In this document: in pieces, positions 11,090 through 25,450 of the stretch
Layout: each line of letters starts with the position of its first letter
Numbering within the stretch: the stretch's first letter is position 1
NCBI GenBank assembly: GCA_036365515.1
Contig: CM070876.1
Location: forward strand, 119,276,810-119,340,809
From: Torymus aiolomorphi
Lineage: Eukaryota > Arthropoda > Insecta > Hymenoptera > Torymidae
Reading direction: 5' to 3'
DNA length: 64,000 bases
The notes under the pieces: generated by a model
The model's database searches: none
What the model was told of the DNA's origin: nothing
The model's input: the letters and a program-made list of their open reading frames with translations, nothing else
Made by a program: the position numbers and the translations under genes

Positions 11090-11475
11090 GAATACACCGA
11101 AATTTTTAAGTAGTCTTACTCTATTTTATCGCCTCCGAATAAAAAGGAGCTAACTCAGAGCCCGGGCAAGAACGGTATTTTCTATTCTTCGTTTGAAAGA
11201 GAAACATTGGGCAAATAAAATTTCAAAACTCAAAATACAGGTGCGTATTGCTATTTATAATTACTGTTATCTATGATTAATAGAAATTTCAAATAATATC
11301 TTCTGACTAGATCTTTAGTTATACTTATTGTTAGTAATATTTCAATCATTTATAGAACATCAAGATTGTGCATTGTTAAATTAAAATATTCATTAAAATA
11401 TCAAGTAAATAATACAAACAGTTATAAATAATAATTATTATTAGTTTGGAATTACTTAAATGAATGTACATATAT
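11090..11475 (+). repeat. Dispersed repeat; uninterrupted paralogue of 23.2-26.9 kb
   Basis: This segment (AAAAAGGAGCTAACTC, GCCCGGGCAAGAACGG, CAGGTGCGTATTGC, then AT-rich sequence) matches in inverted order 26,640-26,880 plus 23,240-23,535. At the latter locus a 3.1-kb element is inserted; here the site is empty at 11,242-11,244 (TGC, the complement of GCA). The match continues as an inverted similarity at 17,000-17,095 for the segment around 11,475-11,575. Confidence 0.8.
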
Positions 11476-11575
11476 TGCAATAGAGGCATTTAAACATTTT
11501 AATTTTATGTTGCTATTTTTTATCTATAAAATTATCATCATTGTCGAGGCATGGAAAAAATCAGCTCTTGCTTAG

Positions 11576-12029
11576 AGATTACCAAAATATGCGATTTCAA
11601 AAAATGGATGAGGAAAAGTGAAGGTGAAGTTGAGAAAAGTGAGGGTAAATTTTCTTCATATCTGAAGTTGAAAGGAAAGTTCGAAAGCTAAAAGTTTTCA
11701 ATAAATAACTCAGAATATTTTTTTCAGTAAAATTTATTCCTTTAACTTAGAATAAAAATTTAGAAATTGGACAGGAATTAAACGTTTTTTTATAAGGTTC
11801 TCGAAGTGTTTCTTTTTTACTTCATCCCATTTGAATTTATTCTCAGAATATTGCTAAATACACAAGCATCCGCACGGATCCACGTGTCGCACGGATCCAT
11901 ACGGGAAGTACCCGATTTACACATCGCTTACACATAAGTGTGCGACTATATTAATGCTTCAGTAAAAGTGCATGAATGAGATGCTCTTACAGGATATCCA
12001 CAAATTAAACCACGAACTTCTTCGATATA
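11576..12029. other. AT-rich spacer without recognised features
   Basis: No coding, RNA or repeat signature recognised, apart from a short duplicated CGCACGGATCCA phrase near 11,875-11,900. Confidence 0.45.
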
Positions 12030-12380
12030 CACGGAAAAAAATTTGGGAATGTACGAGTTCAAATATTTTTGAAACAATATACTTCGAGTACTTCGATAAT
12101 GGGACTCTCAAGGTTCCAAGTTTTGAACTGCTCGAGTTCAATAGCGTCTGAAAGCTTGGACCTCTGAGATTTCCATTATCGAAGTACGGCGCATCGAGCA
12201 TCTGATTATAGAAGTTCAACGCGTGCTGAACTATAGTAATACAAAAACAAAGTTTCAACTTTTATGGTCCGCTTCTTGACTCTTAAAGAATCAATTTATG
12301 TATCGATATACTTCAAATACAATTTAAACTGTTATATTCCCAAACTTTTGACCCATATTATTTCGAAACTTTTTTCCGTG
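12030..12380. mobile_element. Small MITE with CACGGAAAAAA ends
   Basis: The left end CACGGAAAAAAATTTGGGAA and the complement of the right end (CACGGAAAAAAGTTTCG) form a short terminal inverted repeat. Both ends are flanked by TA. About 350 bp, non-coding, with an internal partial palindrome (CTTCGATAATGG near 12,090 against CCATTATCGAAG near 12,172). Confidence 0.65.
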
Positions 12381-12392
12381 TAGTTCCGGAAA

Positions 12393-13074
12393 AGTATATT
12401 AACGCAACTAGGGAGCTAAGTGTAAATTGCTACCCTAGCCTTCGGCTCGGGTGACAATCATGTGCTCTGGCGTGGCCCTCTTTATTCCCGTGCAAATATC
12501 ACATTTGCGATTTTGAGCCTGGAGCGAATGTGATACTTTCGGCCCGGCGTTGAGAAAATAGTATATTGCGCAACTAGGGAGTAAAGAGTTGGTCAGTCCA
12601 GAGCATGTGTAAATGGCAAACATGTGCTCTGGAGTGGCCCTCTTTATTTCCGCGTTGCGTATACGATTTTGCACCATATCTGGGCTGAAAATACCACATG
12701 CGCGTTTTTGAGTCGGGAGCGGAGGTTGTACTTGCGGCCAGGGTATGGTGAAATATTATTTTTTTCAACACATGCGTGAAAAAGGCCCTTTCCTGCATAG
12801 ATAAGTAAATGGAAAATCGAGCATTTCGAGCGTCTAGTGAAGTCTCCTGCAGTAGCGGGAGGAAAAATACTTTCCCTCCCTCTACGGTGGGATCCACTTT
12901 TCATGCAAAAAAAGGTCCTATTCCTGCACTTATTAAAAAAAATCTATGTGTAACAAGGGAGCAATTGTCTTTTTCAGTCTCGGACAATGATTTTGAGCAC
13001 ACGTGCATCACTCGTGCTCAATCATCATCCTCACTAGAAAAAGTCAACTTTCCTCCCTAGTTGCATAATATACT
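12393..13074. mobile_element. TIR element(s) with AGTATATTA-GCAACTAGGGAG ends
   Basis: AGTATATTAACGCAACTAGG starts at 12,393, a second copy (AGTATATTGCGCAACTAGG) starts at 12,560, and the inverted end (CTCCCTAGTTGCATAATATACT) closes at 13,074. This looks like one element with a duplicated left module or two overlapping copies. A block with ATGTGCTCTGG-GTGGCCCTC is duplicated near 12,460 and 12,623. No transposase; non-coding. Confidence 0.65.
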
Positions 13075-13300
13075 AAGTATTATTCAACATTATATATGCG
13101 ACAAGAGTCATTATGTTTATGAGTGTTTACGATACGATGTTTATGAGATAGGTAGAACAAAATAAAATTTTAGATTTGTCAAAGCTTGATTGAGATGATG
13201 ATTCCAACGACAGCTGCTTCAAGAGTTCTTTGTTCTATCGATACTAACGGTCGTGCTGTCCAAGGAGTCAGGATGGTAAATGACAAGCCGTGTGTTTAGC
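13075..13300. other. Spacer before the Penelope-type remnant
   Basis: No independent feature recognised. It may include diverged Penelope 3' sequence. Confidence 0.4.
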
Positions 13301-13304
13301 TTAA

Positions 13305-13355
13305 TGTCGACGTTTCGGACTCTTTTTTTATTGAGTCCCTTCTCAAGACTCTAAT
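13305..13355 (-). ncRNA. Penelope-type 3'-end hairpin, degenerate hammerhead-like
   Basis: On the minus strand the segment reads GTCTTGAGAAGGGACTC, then an A-rich loop, then GAGTCCGAAACGTCGAC. The 6-bp GGACTC/GAGTCC stem followed by GAAAC resembles stem II and the GAAA strand of the hammerhead motifs found in Penelope-like retroelement terminal repeats. The upstream strand (CTTGAGAAG) departs from the CUGANGA core, so catalysis is doubtful. No coding part of this element is nearby; it is probably a 5'-truncated tail of a different Penelope family from that at 49-57 kb. Confidence 0.45.
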
Positions 13356-14265
13356 ACAAAAATCGTATATTATAAACTTTTGATACAAAAATGATAGAAA
13401 AATTTACATACAAATTACACATAATTACTTACAAGAAACAATAGTCTAACAAATTTTTAGGTGGTCACAGCGATACCACCAGTCAATTGAAAGTAAATTC
13501 GCAACATTTTGGCCTTTATATACAGTGGAGAATTACATATGTATTTGTTACATTAATACAAGAAACCAATCATACATTGTATAAGGCGGTGCTTATTAGC
13601 TGTACAGAGAGAGAGTATTAGACAAATATATGTCAAGGAGGTGTCAAAGAGACGGGGAGGGCCCAAGATGACTGTGATTTTATATTTTGGGCGTGGCCAT
13701 CTCTTTGTCTAACATACTCTCCTAATACCTTCTATCTTCTGTGATTGTGTTTGTAGGATATTGCTGTTATAGAAAATGATTTTTATTGATAAAAGATTTA
13801 TATTCGAACCTGAGTGTTTTTATGTCTTGTTGATTATTAATATATTGTTTTTGCGCATGTATGAAAAGCATCTCAGCTAACTTTCGTTTAAACAAAAAAC
13901 GTTCATTATGTAAAATTTTCACTTTTTGTCAAAGCTTGTTGCAAAAAAGGCAATGGAAACATTTCGAGATATAAAAAAACACCTGCCAATTCATTGGCAC
14001 GGGGCATCCTCAAACTTAATTTACTGATTCCTTTAATTAATTTTTAATGCCAAAATTTAAGATTATTACACCAATTTATCACATAATTTTAATTTTATTC
14101 AATCATGAAGAGTAAAAATTATTAATTTTGAAATTATGTATAGGAATAAAATAACAGATATTATTTAATTTTTAAATTATATGTATGAAAAATGAATAGA
14201 ATAATTGATTATAAAATTAAAAAAAATAAAAAAAAAAATAAAAAAATAAATAAAAAGTTTGAGAC
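13356..14265. other. AT-rich spacer with a short dispersed-repeat match
   Basis: No gene seen. The stretch at about 13,980-14,080 (CCAATTCATTGGC, CCTCAAACTTAATTT, GATTCCTTTAATTAA) recurs inverted at about 33,995-34,085, so it is part of a dispersed repeat. Confidence 0.55.
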
Positions 14266-14573
14266 CTTAAGCGGAATATTTTCTTTCTCCTTCTGTAAAT
14301 GCGCTGACCAAAATTGTAAGAAAGATTTTTAAGTATACTAAATATACTTGTAAGAAAAAAATTGGGAAGCCCCGAATGTGATATTGACTTTGTAGGGGGT
14401 AAAAATGTAAATTGTGCGTTTTGGCCAAATTAGGTGACACGTTACCTAATTCGGCCAATATTGAAAAAATTGTACAAGGAAACTAATAAAATCTAAAAAT
14501 TAATAAAATGTATGGTTTTAAATATATAAAAACTTCATTTAAGTGTTAACTACTATGAATAATACTAACAAGT

Positions 14574-15336
14574 AGAGGGTCCAACCTTGCGGGAAACGGA
14601 TTTTAGCGGGCATTGGAGAATCGATTTCTGGTATCTAAACATGAAGCCCAGTGCTGACAATTTTATCCAATGGGCCCTTTTTCTTGAGATATGGGCAATT
14701 TATCCTCTATTTCGTGAAAAAATTATGTCTCTTTTATTCAGTGTCACATTGCAAATATTAATGATACGAAAACGAGCAAAAAAGATTATAAAAGTAGGCA
14801 GTAAAAGCTAAAATTTAAGCCCTGATTCATTAAAAAATATTAATTTTTTACGAAGTTACAAGCTGTCAAGTTGACAGTAAACCCTAAAATTTAAGCTCTG
14901 ATACGTTAAAAAATATTGATTTTTCAGGAAGTTACAAGCAATCAAAGATAGCGTAAGAAAATGGTTTAAAATTTGTCTTCATTTTAACCGATTAAATAGA
15001 TCGGCTTTTTAACCATTTTCGTACGCTATCTTTGATTGCTTGTAACTTCCTGAAAAATCAATATTTTTTAATGTATCAGAGCTTAAATTTTAAGGTTTAC
15101 TGTCAACTTTTATAATCTTTTTTGCTCGTTTTCGTATCATAAATATTTGCAATGTAACACTCAATAGAAGAGACATCATTTTTTAACTAAATAAAGGATA
15201 TTTGAGATTAAATTGCCTTCATCTCAAGAAAAAGGGCCCATTGGATGAAATTGTCAGTACTGAGCTTCATTTTTAGGTACCAGAAATCGACTCTCCAGCT
15301 AAAACCCGTTTCCCGCAGGTTAGGCCCTCTCCTTGT
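14574..15336. mobile_element. 760-bp foldback MITE
   Basis: Two arms of about 370 bp are inverted copies. The ends are AGAGGGTCCAACCTTGCGGG (left) and the complement of GCAGGTTAGGCCCTCTCC (right). The centre near 14,945-15,050 keeps a near-perfect stem (GATAGCGTAAGAAAATGG against CCATTTTCGTACGCTATC). A phrase of about 60 bp (CTGATNC-TTAAAAAATATT) also repeats within the left arm. Non-coding; a transcript would fold into a long hairpin. Confidence 0.85.
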
Positions 15337-16273
15337 AAGTATAAAGGAAATATGTTTTCACATTATAATGCATTTTATAAATGATTTTGGAATTTTATAT
15401 CGATGTTGCCCTAAACTAAAAAAAAATTTATTTTGATCCATGAAATTGATTATTATTATTATTGCTAATCATATTTTTAAAGTTTCTTTTCATAAAAAGA
15501 ACACATAAATGACTTCGTGAATGTAATACGAATTTCACACCATCTAATATTTATTGGATCACATCTTGTTTACTGATTGACCGAATTAGGTGAATTATAG
15601 ATGCGAAAGTATTTTACATCTATAAATTCCAAAAATATTATTTTTTATATTACTCCCATACCAATTTCAAGGAAAAAATCTCCCCTTTCTGTTCGTAACA
15701 CTTTCAATTGGATTTTTTGCTTATATTTCGACTGTAAACGAAATACTTGCTTTTTTGACTTTATAAAACGCGCTACTTACTGAATATAAATAATAGAAAC
15801 TGACTTAAAAATGTAGTGATCATTTTTACACAATTAAAAATGATTTATAAGGTATATTTTTCATATTTGGAAGCTGGTGATATTGGTTATTTAAGCTTTC
15901 GGATAAGTGGAGATAGAGAGCTAGAAACGTGGCAGAATCAGGTTAGTGGTCGATTTACCTCGAATTACCTTAATATTAACTTCAAAACATTTTAAAATTA
16001 CTAAATAACTTTTACTTCAAATCATAGTTTCTTAATTACACATTATATTACCTATACCACATACAGAACTTTCTATGCAGTAAAGGAGTGCTAAATAGTA
16101 CATTTTACAACAAGGGGAGGAAATAAGCTATTTCTAGCTAGGGTAAGGGTAAGCGCATCGCGCACGAGTCGGAGACGAAGATGCTAAAGGCATCCGAGAC
16201 AAAAATGAGTGCTGCGAAGGCCTCACCCGAGTCTGAAATAGCTTTTCTTCCCATGTGACACATCGTATTTTTT
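15337..16273. other. AT-rich spacer without supported features
   Basis: No convincing gene. A short open stretch at 15,860-15,945 ends in a donor-like CAG/GTTAGT but could not be identified. Confidence 0.4.
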
Positions 16274-16277
16274 TTAA

Positions 16278-16415
16278 CCTTCTGACAGCCAGCATGACGC
16301 CATATGGCGTCATTCCATGATCGGCCCACATATACTATTACGTAAGAAACATTTATATGGAAAATTTCGAGAAAGTTACAGTTTTTCAGTAGGAAAAATG
16401 CCGGCTGTCAGAAGG
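16278..16415. mobile_element. 138-bp TTAA-flanked MITE
   Basis: The ends CCTTCTGACAGCCAGCAT and ATGCCGGCTGTCAGAAGG are inverted repeats, flanked on both sides by TTAA (16,274-16,277 and 16,416-16,419), the target of piggyBac-type transposases. A 20-bp palindrome around ACGCCATATGGCGT lies just inside the left end. Confidence 0.8.
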
Positions 16416-16419
16416 TTAA

Positions 16420-17337
16420 CGAAGGCATGACAGGGCTTTTTTTTCATGTGTGAGTTGGAGAGAGGATTGGGCATTTCGAGTTGTACACAACACAGTTGGA
16501 AATCAAAATAATGTGAAATGTATACACAATAAACTATACCTCCGTCAAGGGCCGTAGATATACTCATGTATCACCTGTTTTAGGGTAGAAATGGACATTT
16601 CTTACCACTTTCATAAAATACACTCGAAATACGAAATTTTCTCCAATTTTCACAAGTGAAGGAGGTTCTATTTCATGCCTGAGTTGAGAAAAAAATTTTA
16701 ACCTGAACATATTTCTGAAATTCATAGACCAATTTTTTTACTGGGAGAGCTCATACAATAAATGATATATAAACTCTACATCTCCACAAAATTTCAAAGC
16801 AATTAAACGAATTTTCCTCCGGTGATCGTGCGACAAAGAAAATCACTTTCAGAAATATCAAACTTTTAAATATCAAATATCTCAAAAAGTAGTCATATGA
16901 TCTAGATCAAATTTTATAGACATTTCCTATATCGCATACAATATTGTCAAATTAGCTATAAATTTTAAGCTCATAGACGAAGCCGTCATTCAAAAATTAC
17001 GATTAGTTTTTTCCATGCCGCTACAATGATGATGATTTTATAACATGAAAAATAGTAATATGAAATGAAAATGTTTAAATGCCTCAATTGTAATGTTACG
17101 TCCGTGACGTATTCTTAAAATTAAATTTGATTATTATCATCAGTAATTTTCTGAACCACAAAATGATATGATTGCGAATTTAGACGACGCAGCATTTGGA
17201 CAACGCAACCGCATGACGTAGCGAGCCACAAACTTTGCGAAAGCAAACGCGCGTCGTAATTTTGTCTACATTCAGCACTTTTCAAATTTTAAATTGAACG
17301 GCCTACTTTTAAATGTTTACTTAATTTGTTTTAAACG
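16420..17337. other. AT-rich spacer with a diverged dispersed repeat
   Basis: The segment 16,680-16,950 (TTCTGAAATTCATAGACCAA, then a ligand-free A/T-rich series) resembles in layout the non-coding repeat at 20,240-20,500. No gene seen. Confidence 0.4.
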
Positions 17338-18012
17338 GAGAGCTGGCTACGAAAAAAAAATGATAAGGTGCAGTAAACATTTTTACATAGAAACTCTCCT
17401 TACTATTAGCCAAATACAGAGCGCTGCAGCCAGAAGTCGCTCCCGAGGCGGAATGCGTGGGCGGGCGGTCAAACACGTTGATTAATACTGAAAATAAAAT
17501 GTTTGAGTGCAGCTCTAAAATTTGGTATAGTTATAGTTTTTAACTATACAAATTGCATAAAATTATTGCCAGAAGTCTACATCGGGGATTAAACACTGCC
17601 AGAAGTCAATGTAATTGTAAAAAAATTATTTAAATTTTTATGATAAGGTGCAGTTCTGGCAATAATATTTATATATTATTTATTATTTTAAAAAGCCAGA
17701 TATCCATTGCCAGAAGGCTAAATGATGGCTAAGTATATGAAAAGTGAGAATATCGCCAAAAGTTTGTAAAACGAAAAGAATCTATTTTTAATTTAAATAT
17801 AATAAGGTGCAGTTCTGGCAATTTAGTTTTTACGTTATTTATGGTTTAAAGAAGCTCTACACAAATTGACAGAAGATAAACTGATGACTAAGTTTATAAA
17901 AAATCATAAAATAGCTACAAGTTTCAAACAAATGCAAAGGATAAGTGTAAGTAACAGAGATTTATAAAATAATTAGAATCATTACAATCTTATTAATTCA
18001 TTTTATATATAC

Positions 18013-18016
<4 letters not shown>

Positions 18017-18052
<36 letters not shown>

Positions 18053-18290
18053 CATTTCTCGAAAGGGGGTTATAAAGCCCGTTTTTTTATATATAGGGGT
18101 TTATTGAGCCCGATTTTGATTAATCAGCCCAGGCTTCATAATATTTCTAAATATAGGGGTTTATGCGGACTGACCTAGAGTCTATAACCCCAGGGTCCAT
18201 TATTTCTTTAGTCACTTGCCATAGGGAACTCTGGGCTGTAGGTACTAATATACAGTCTTGGGCTACATAAACCCCGATATATATATATAT
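18017..18290 (+). mobile_element. TA-flanked core element A
   Basis: The conserved core TTATTTCTTTAGTCAC lies at 18,200-18,215, preceded by AGAGTCTATAACCCCAGGG and followed by GGGAACTCTGGG. Around it, words of the form GGGGTTTAT-GAGCCC occur in both orientations (18,097, 18,157 and inverted GGGCTACATAAACCCC at 18,263). (TA)n tracts bound both sides. About 80 bp of the core region is nearly identical, inverted, to 60,410-60,495. Confidence 0.85.
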
Positions 18291-18295
18291 ATATA

Positions 18296-18331
<36 letters not shown>

Positions 18332-18579
18332 TATGTGGGTGAACCGGTTTTGGAGAGGTATAGTTCTTTTTCTCAGAGTTGCCTATGTTAACGTGACTAA
18401 AGAAATAACTACCCTGGGGTTATAGACTCTAGAAAATGGCCAACAGCTCTCCAAAACCGGTCGTATATATCTTTGCCGGTGTGAAGAGGCTCTTCAAAAC
18501 CGGAGAAACTCTTCAAAACCGGTATATGATATCTCGAAAAACTCGTCAAAACCGCGAAACGACATAAATACACATATAT

Positions 18580-18665
<86 letters not shown>

Positions 18666-18745
18666 TCTCCGGTTTTGAAGAGCCTCTTCACACCGGCAAA
18701 GATATATATGACCGGTTTTGGAGAGTTGTCGGCCATTTTCTATAT
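18279..18745 (-). mobile_element. TA-flanked core element B with long palindrome
   Basis: The core occurs inverted at 18,393-18,408 (GTGACTAAAGAAATAA), followed by CCCTGGGGTTATAGACTCTAG-like sequence as in element A. The word here is CTCTTCAAAACCGG (and CTCTCCAAAACCGG), repeated four or five times and present inverted at 18,337. Across a (TA)n tract (about 18,587-18,662) the words recur inverted at 18,663-18,745, giving a long potential stem. Confidence 0.85.
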
Positions 18746-18799
18746 ATATATATATTAAAAAAATATATAGCTAATCACAACAGTATGAATCATTGCTAT

Positions 18800-21437
<2,638 letters not shown>

Positions 21438-21545
21438 TTTTTGCCTTTAAAACAACATCTGCAAAGGACGCCATCAAAGATTTTCAAACGTTGTGTACGA
21501 AGTAACATCTGCAGAGAAACTGACACTTGCCTCCGATTTCATCTG

Positions 21546-22259
21546 TAACGGACAATGCTACCTTTACCTTTACAGTGGAGAACCCTTGTGTACGTATTTG
21601 CACTTACACAAATATGCCGCTTAAATTCGTATACCTGAGTTTATAATAGAGGATCCGACGAGCTCGTAGTCTAAGACTTTTTTTTCTACCTGCTTTCCGT
21701 ATTTACTAATGACATCTATTTCAAGATATTCAAAACATTTATATTGAATTTAATTTTGTACATGATTTATTTAGTTTCAAATGCAGTCTATTTTGTACAT
21801 GCAATATTTTTTACACAGTTTTTTGTTTAATATTTTTTTTACATTTCATGTTTACGTGCTGTAGAATATTAATCAAAATATAATTTCTAAAATATGAAAT
21901 AACCGACACACAATTTTTTCAATTAAATAATTATTAACAAAGATATCGCGCTAAGAAAGTGCGTATGTCATTATTTTACACGATATAGATACACTACTCC
22001 GTGGTAACGTCATGTCGTAAATAAATTTAAACACGTAATTTTATTAACAAACGTTAAATTGAAACGTTTTAAAACTCTCTGAACTATTACAGCTGTCATT
22101 AATAAATACGGAAAGCAGGTAGAAAAAAAAGGCTCAGACTTCGAGCTCGTCGAACTCTCTGTTGTCAACTCAGGTCAATGAATTTAATAGTCAATTTCTA
22201 TAACTGCAAATGTATACACAGGGGTCCTTCACAGTAGAGGTAGCGTAGTCCGTTAGTTT
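21546..22259. mobile_element. Approximately 710-bp TIR element
   Basis: Terminal inverted repeats of about 170 bp start TAACGGACAATGCTACCT (left) and TAACGGACTACGCTACCT (complement of right). They include CCCTTGTGTA, ACCTGAGTT, CGACGAGCTCG and TTTCTACCTGCTTTCCG. The AT-rich middle is non-coding. Confidence 0.75.
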
Positions 22260-22937
22260 AAATGAAAATAAAGTATGTGACGATTATTTTTGAATATTCT
22301 GTAAGTCGGATATAATGGATTTTTTTCGTATTGTTTAACTCATTCAGTGCTCACTAGGCATAATTATTTTTGGTTTTTTCATGTATGTCCCTCAGTTAGC
22401 CTTCTGCTATTACATATATAGTTGACCAGCATTATTAATAATCAAAAAAATCAATCGCCAGAACTGCACCTTATTATATTGCAATTAAAAAGAGATGCTT
22501 TTCGTTTTACAAACTTTTGGCGATATTCTCACTTTTCATATACTTAGCCATCATTTAGCCTTCTGGTAATGGATATTTGGCTTTTTAAAATAATAAATAA
22601 TATATAAATATTATTGCCAGAACTGCATCTTATCATAAAAATTTAAATAATTTTTTTACAATTATATTGACTTCTGGCAGTGTTTAATCCTCGAGGTAGA
22701 CTTCTGGCAATAATTTTATGCAATTTGTATAGTTAAAAACTATAACTATACCAAATTTCAGAGCTGCACTCAAACATTTTATTTTCATTATTAATCAATG
22801 TGTTTGACCGCCCGCCCACGCATTCCGTCTCGGGAGCGACTTCTGGCTGCAGCGCTCTGTATTTGGCTGATAGTAAGGAGGGTTTCTACGTAAAAATGTT
22901 TACTGCACCTTACCACTTTTTTTTCGTAGCCAGCTCT

Positions 22938-23235
22938 TAGGCTATTTAAAAAGATGATCTCGACTCATCGTCAAAATCATCTTTAACCTAATTTAATAGT
23001 GTTATAAAATAAGCGGTAATCGTCCGCGTGGTCAGTATCTCGCGCACCAGACCGCAAACTCCGTACCACTCCAGCCGACAAAAGGAGTAGTAATTTTTGT
23101 AAGGGTCATTACAGCGAGCCCAAGTCAATTTACCGAAGAAATCTTATACCAATAAACTAATCTTAATTATTACAAAATTGCGATTAATTCATTTCGAGAA
23201 CCCACATCGGGGAAAAGATAATTAATCATCACAAA
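22938..23235. other. Spacer between two TIR elements
   Basis: Contains a short CG-rich stretch near 23,020-23,090 without open frame or recognised signal. Confidence 0.4.
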
Positions 23236-24513
23236 TTATCCATCAAAAATATAAGAGTACATTCGTTAACTTTCGAAACTTAACAGTAATATCTGTACAT
23301 TTATTTAAGTAATTGGAAACTAATAATAATTATTCATAACTGTTTGTATACTTTTCTAGCTTTTTTAATGAATTTTTTAATTTAACAATGCATAATCTTA
23401 ATGTTCTATGAATGATTGAAATATTACTAACTATGAGTATAGCTAAAGATCTAGTCAAAAGAAATTATTTTAAATTTCTATTAATCATTATAAGATTACA
23501 TTCGCGATAATAGTAATTATAAATAGCAATACGCATAGTCTAGGCGCAGGTTATGATTTCGTAGCCGATTGAGTGCCATTGCTCTACTCAAGATTTTTAT
23601 ACGTATTTTTTCGTCCTGATTACGAATTTTGAGGGTACAAGTCCTGAAAGTGGTCAGATAAATTGTTATTAACAATTTAATTGTTTAAATCGTTATATCT
23701 TTAATTCTTTGATAGATATTAAAATTTTGTTTTTGCAAAATTGTTGGTTTTTAATTCAGAAATATGTTCGATTTTGAATTTTTAAGAAAACTTAATTAGA
23801 AAAAAAGTTATAGCAAATTTAGTGCAAAAAAAGTCCTGATGTACCTTCACGCGGCCACTCTTTCGCTTGTATCTCCGGTTCTAACGAAAAATTTTCAACT
23901 TTCAACCTCACATTTTGAAGAGAGAATAATATTCTATTAAGCTACTTCATAATTATTATCTATAATTTAGTTTACATAATTATTTAAACGTTTTTAATTA
24001 AAAATTTTAGTAAAAAATGTCAATTTAATTTGTTTATAAGACTTTTTTCACTTTTTGCACTAATTTTCTCAAAATTTTTCTATTACAAAGTTGTTTGTTT
24101 TTCATTTACAAACACGCTAGATTTTGAATTTTTAAGAAAACTTAATTAGAAAAAAAGGTATCGCAAATTGAGTGCAAAAGAGTCCCGTTGTAGCTAAGCA
24201 CGATAATTCTTTTACTTCTTCTGGCAAAAATTTGTTAATTTTCAGCTAAACTTAAAATATTATAAATTAATTTATAACTATTCTCTATAATTTAGTGTAA
24301 AAAAAATTAAGCGCTACAATTTTAAACTTCAAGTAAATAATATTGATTTATTTGATGTACACGCATAAATAAATATGGCATTGATATTTTATCAAATAAT
24401 CTATTATTCGTTTTTCAACGTATTTCCACATCTCAAGTTTAATCTGAAAATTAATGTAACAAAATCAAAATATGCCAAATTTAAAATTTAATAGTATATT
24501 ACGATACGTGAGC

Positions 24514-24604
24514 CGGAAATTGGATTTCCGGGCCGTGCGTGGTATGATGCCCGAGGCGAAGCCGAGGGCGTCATGACGCACGGCCAGGGCATCCAATTTC
24601 CGGT
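24514..24604. repeat. Hairpin 1 with CGAGGCGAAGCCGAGG-type loop
   Basis: A long imperfect stem (GGAAATTGGAT, GGGCCGTGCGT, ATGATGCCC on the left; complements on the right) encloses GAGGCGAAGCCGAGG. It sits inside the 3.1-kb element. Confidence 0.85.
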
Positions 24605-24848
24605 CCAAGTATTGTATACTATTTTTCTTACTCCCCGGCCGAAAGTACGTTCTGTAATTGTTAAATAATTGATAAAATTGCGTTGTCGTCTGCTAGCTGT
24701 GTTTGAGTGTTAGTTTTTCTTTCGGCCCGCTCGATAGTACTGCCTCTGTCGGCCGCTTTGGGTAGCTCGGTCGATATTACCGACTGTTTTTTCTTTCGGC
24801 CCGGCGTAGAGCTGGTTTTTTGGCCGTCTGCTACTTTCGCTGTTACAC

Positions 24849-24925
24849 AGATGGTTTGATGCCCGCCCGACATTTGCAAGACCGAGGCGAAGCCGAGGTT
24901 TTGCTGGTCGGGGCGGGCATCAGAA
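24849..24925. repeat. Hairpin 2 with the same loop and a different stem
   Basis: The stem TGATGCCCGCCCGAC / GTCGGGGCGGGCATCA and inner GCAAGACC / GGTTTTGC surround CGAGGCGAAGCCGAGG. Apart from TGATGCCC, the stem differs from hairpin 1. Confidence 0.85.
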
Positions 24926-24939
24926 ACACATTTATTAAA

Positions 24940-25450
24940 AAAAGACAACACCACTTTTTATTTCACTAACTCTTTTTTCTCGTCACACGTGTACTTTCCT
25001 CTGTCTATTTCGTACGTGTCTAACCTTCACACCACACAAACATATTTTTCCGCCCTTTAACCTCAAAATGCCATCTTAAATGTCATTTTGCGGCCTCGGA
25101 CGGAAAAATACGTTACTGAAACGTGGACGTAATAGAATTTTTACCTCATGCGACTTTTCGACCTCGCTTCGCTCGGCCGAAAAACGTCGCATGAGGTAAA
25201 TAATCCTCTTCCGCCCACGTTAGTAATATACTATTCCTCGGACGCTCCCGTTCGTACGTTTACTTAATTGTTTCTACACGACTCGAAAGTACGTATAGGA
25301 AACAAGAGGAAAAAACAATGACCACGATCAAACAACACCACTTTTTATTTCATTTAACTCTTTTTTCTCGTCACCCGTGCACTTTCCTCTGTTTATTTCG
25401 TACGTGTCTAACCTTCACACCGCACAAACATCTTTCGTCGGACATGCGCG
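24940..25450. repeat. Direct repeat of about 115 bp in the element interior
   Basis: A block (CACCACTTTTTATTTCA, CTCTTTTTTCTCGTCAC, TTTCGTACGTGTCTAACC) occurs at about 24,948-25,050 and again at about 25,336-25,440, roughly 390 bp apart, with a few differences. Hairpin 3 lies between them. Confidence 0.85.
25143..25195. repeat. Hairpin 3 with the inverted form of the loop
   Basis: CCTCATGCGAC-TTTTCG and its complement CGAAAAACGTCGCATGAGG form a near-perfect stem around CCTCGCTTCGCTCGG, the complementary form of the loop in hairpins 1 and 2. This stem sequence is unrelated to theirs. Confidence 0.85.

Noticed and set aside
15848..15952. Possible exon (YFSYLEAGDIGYLSFRISG) ending in CAG/GTTAGT
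   Set aside because: About 30 codons only, no recognisable family and no convincing acceptor; chance is likely in AT-rich DNA.
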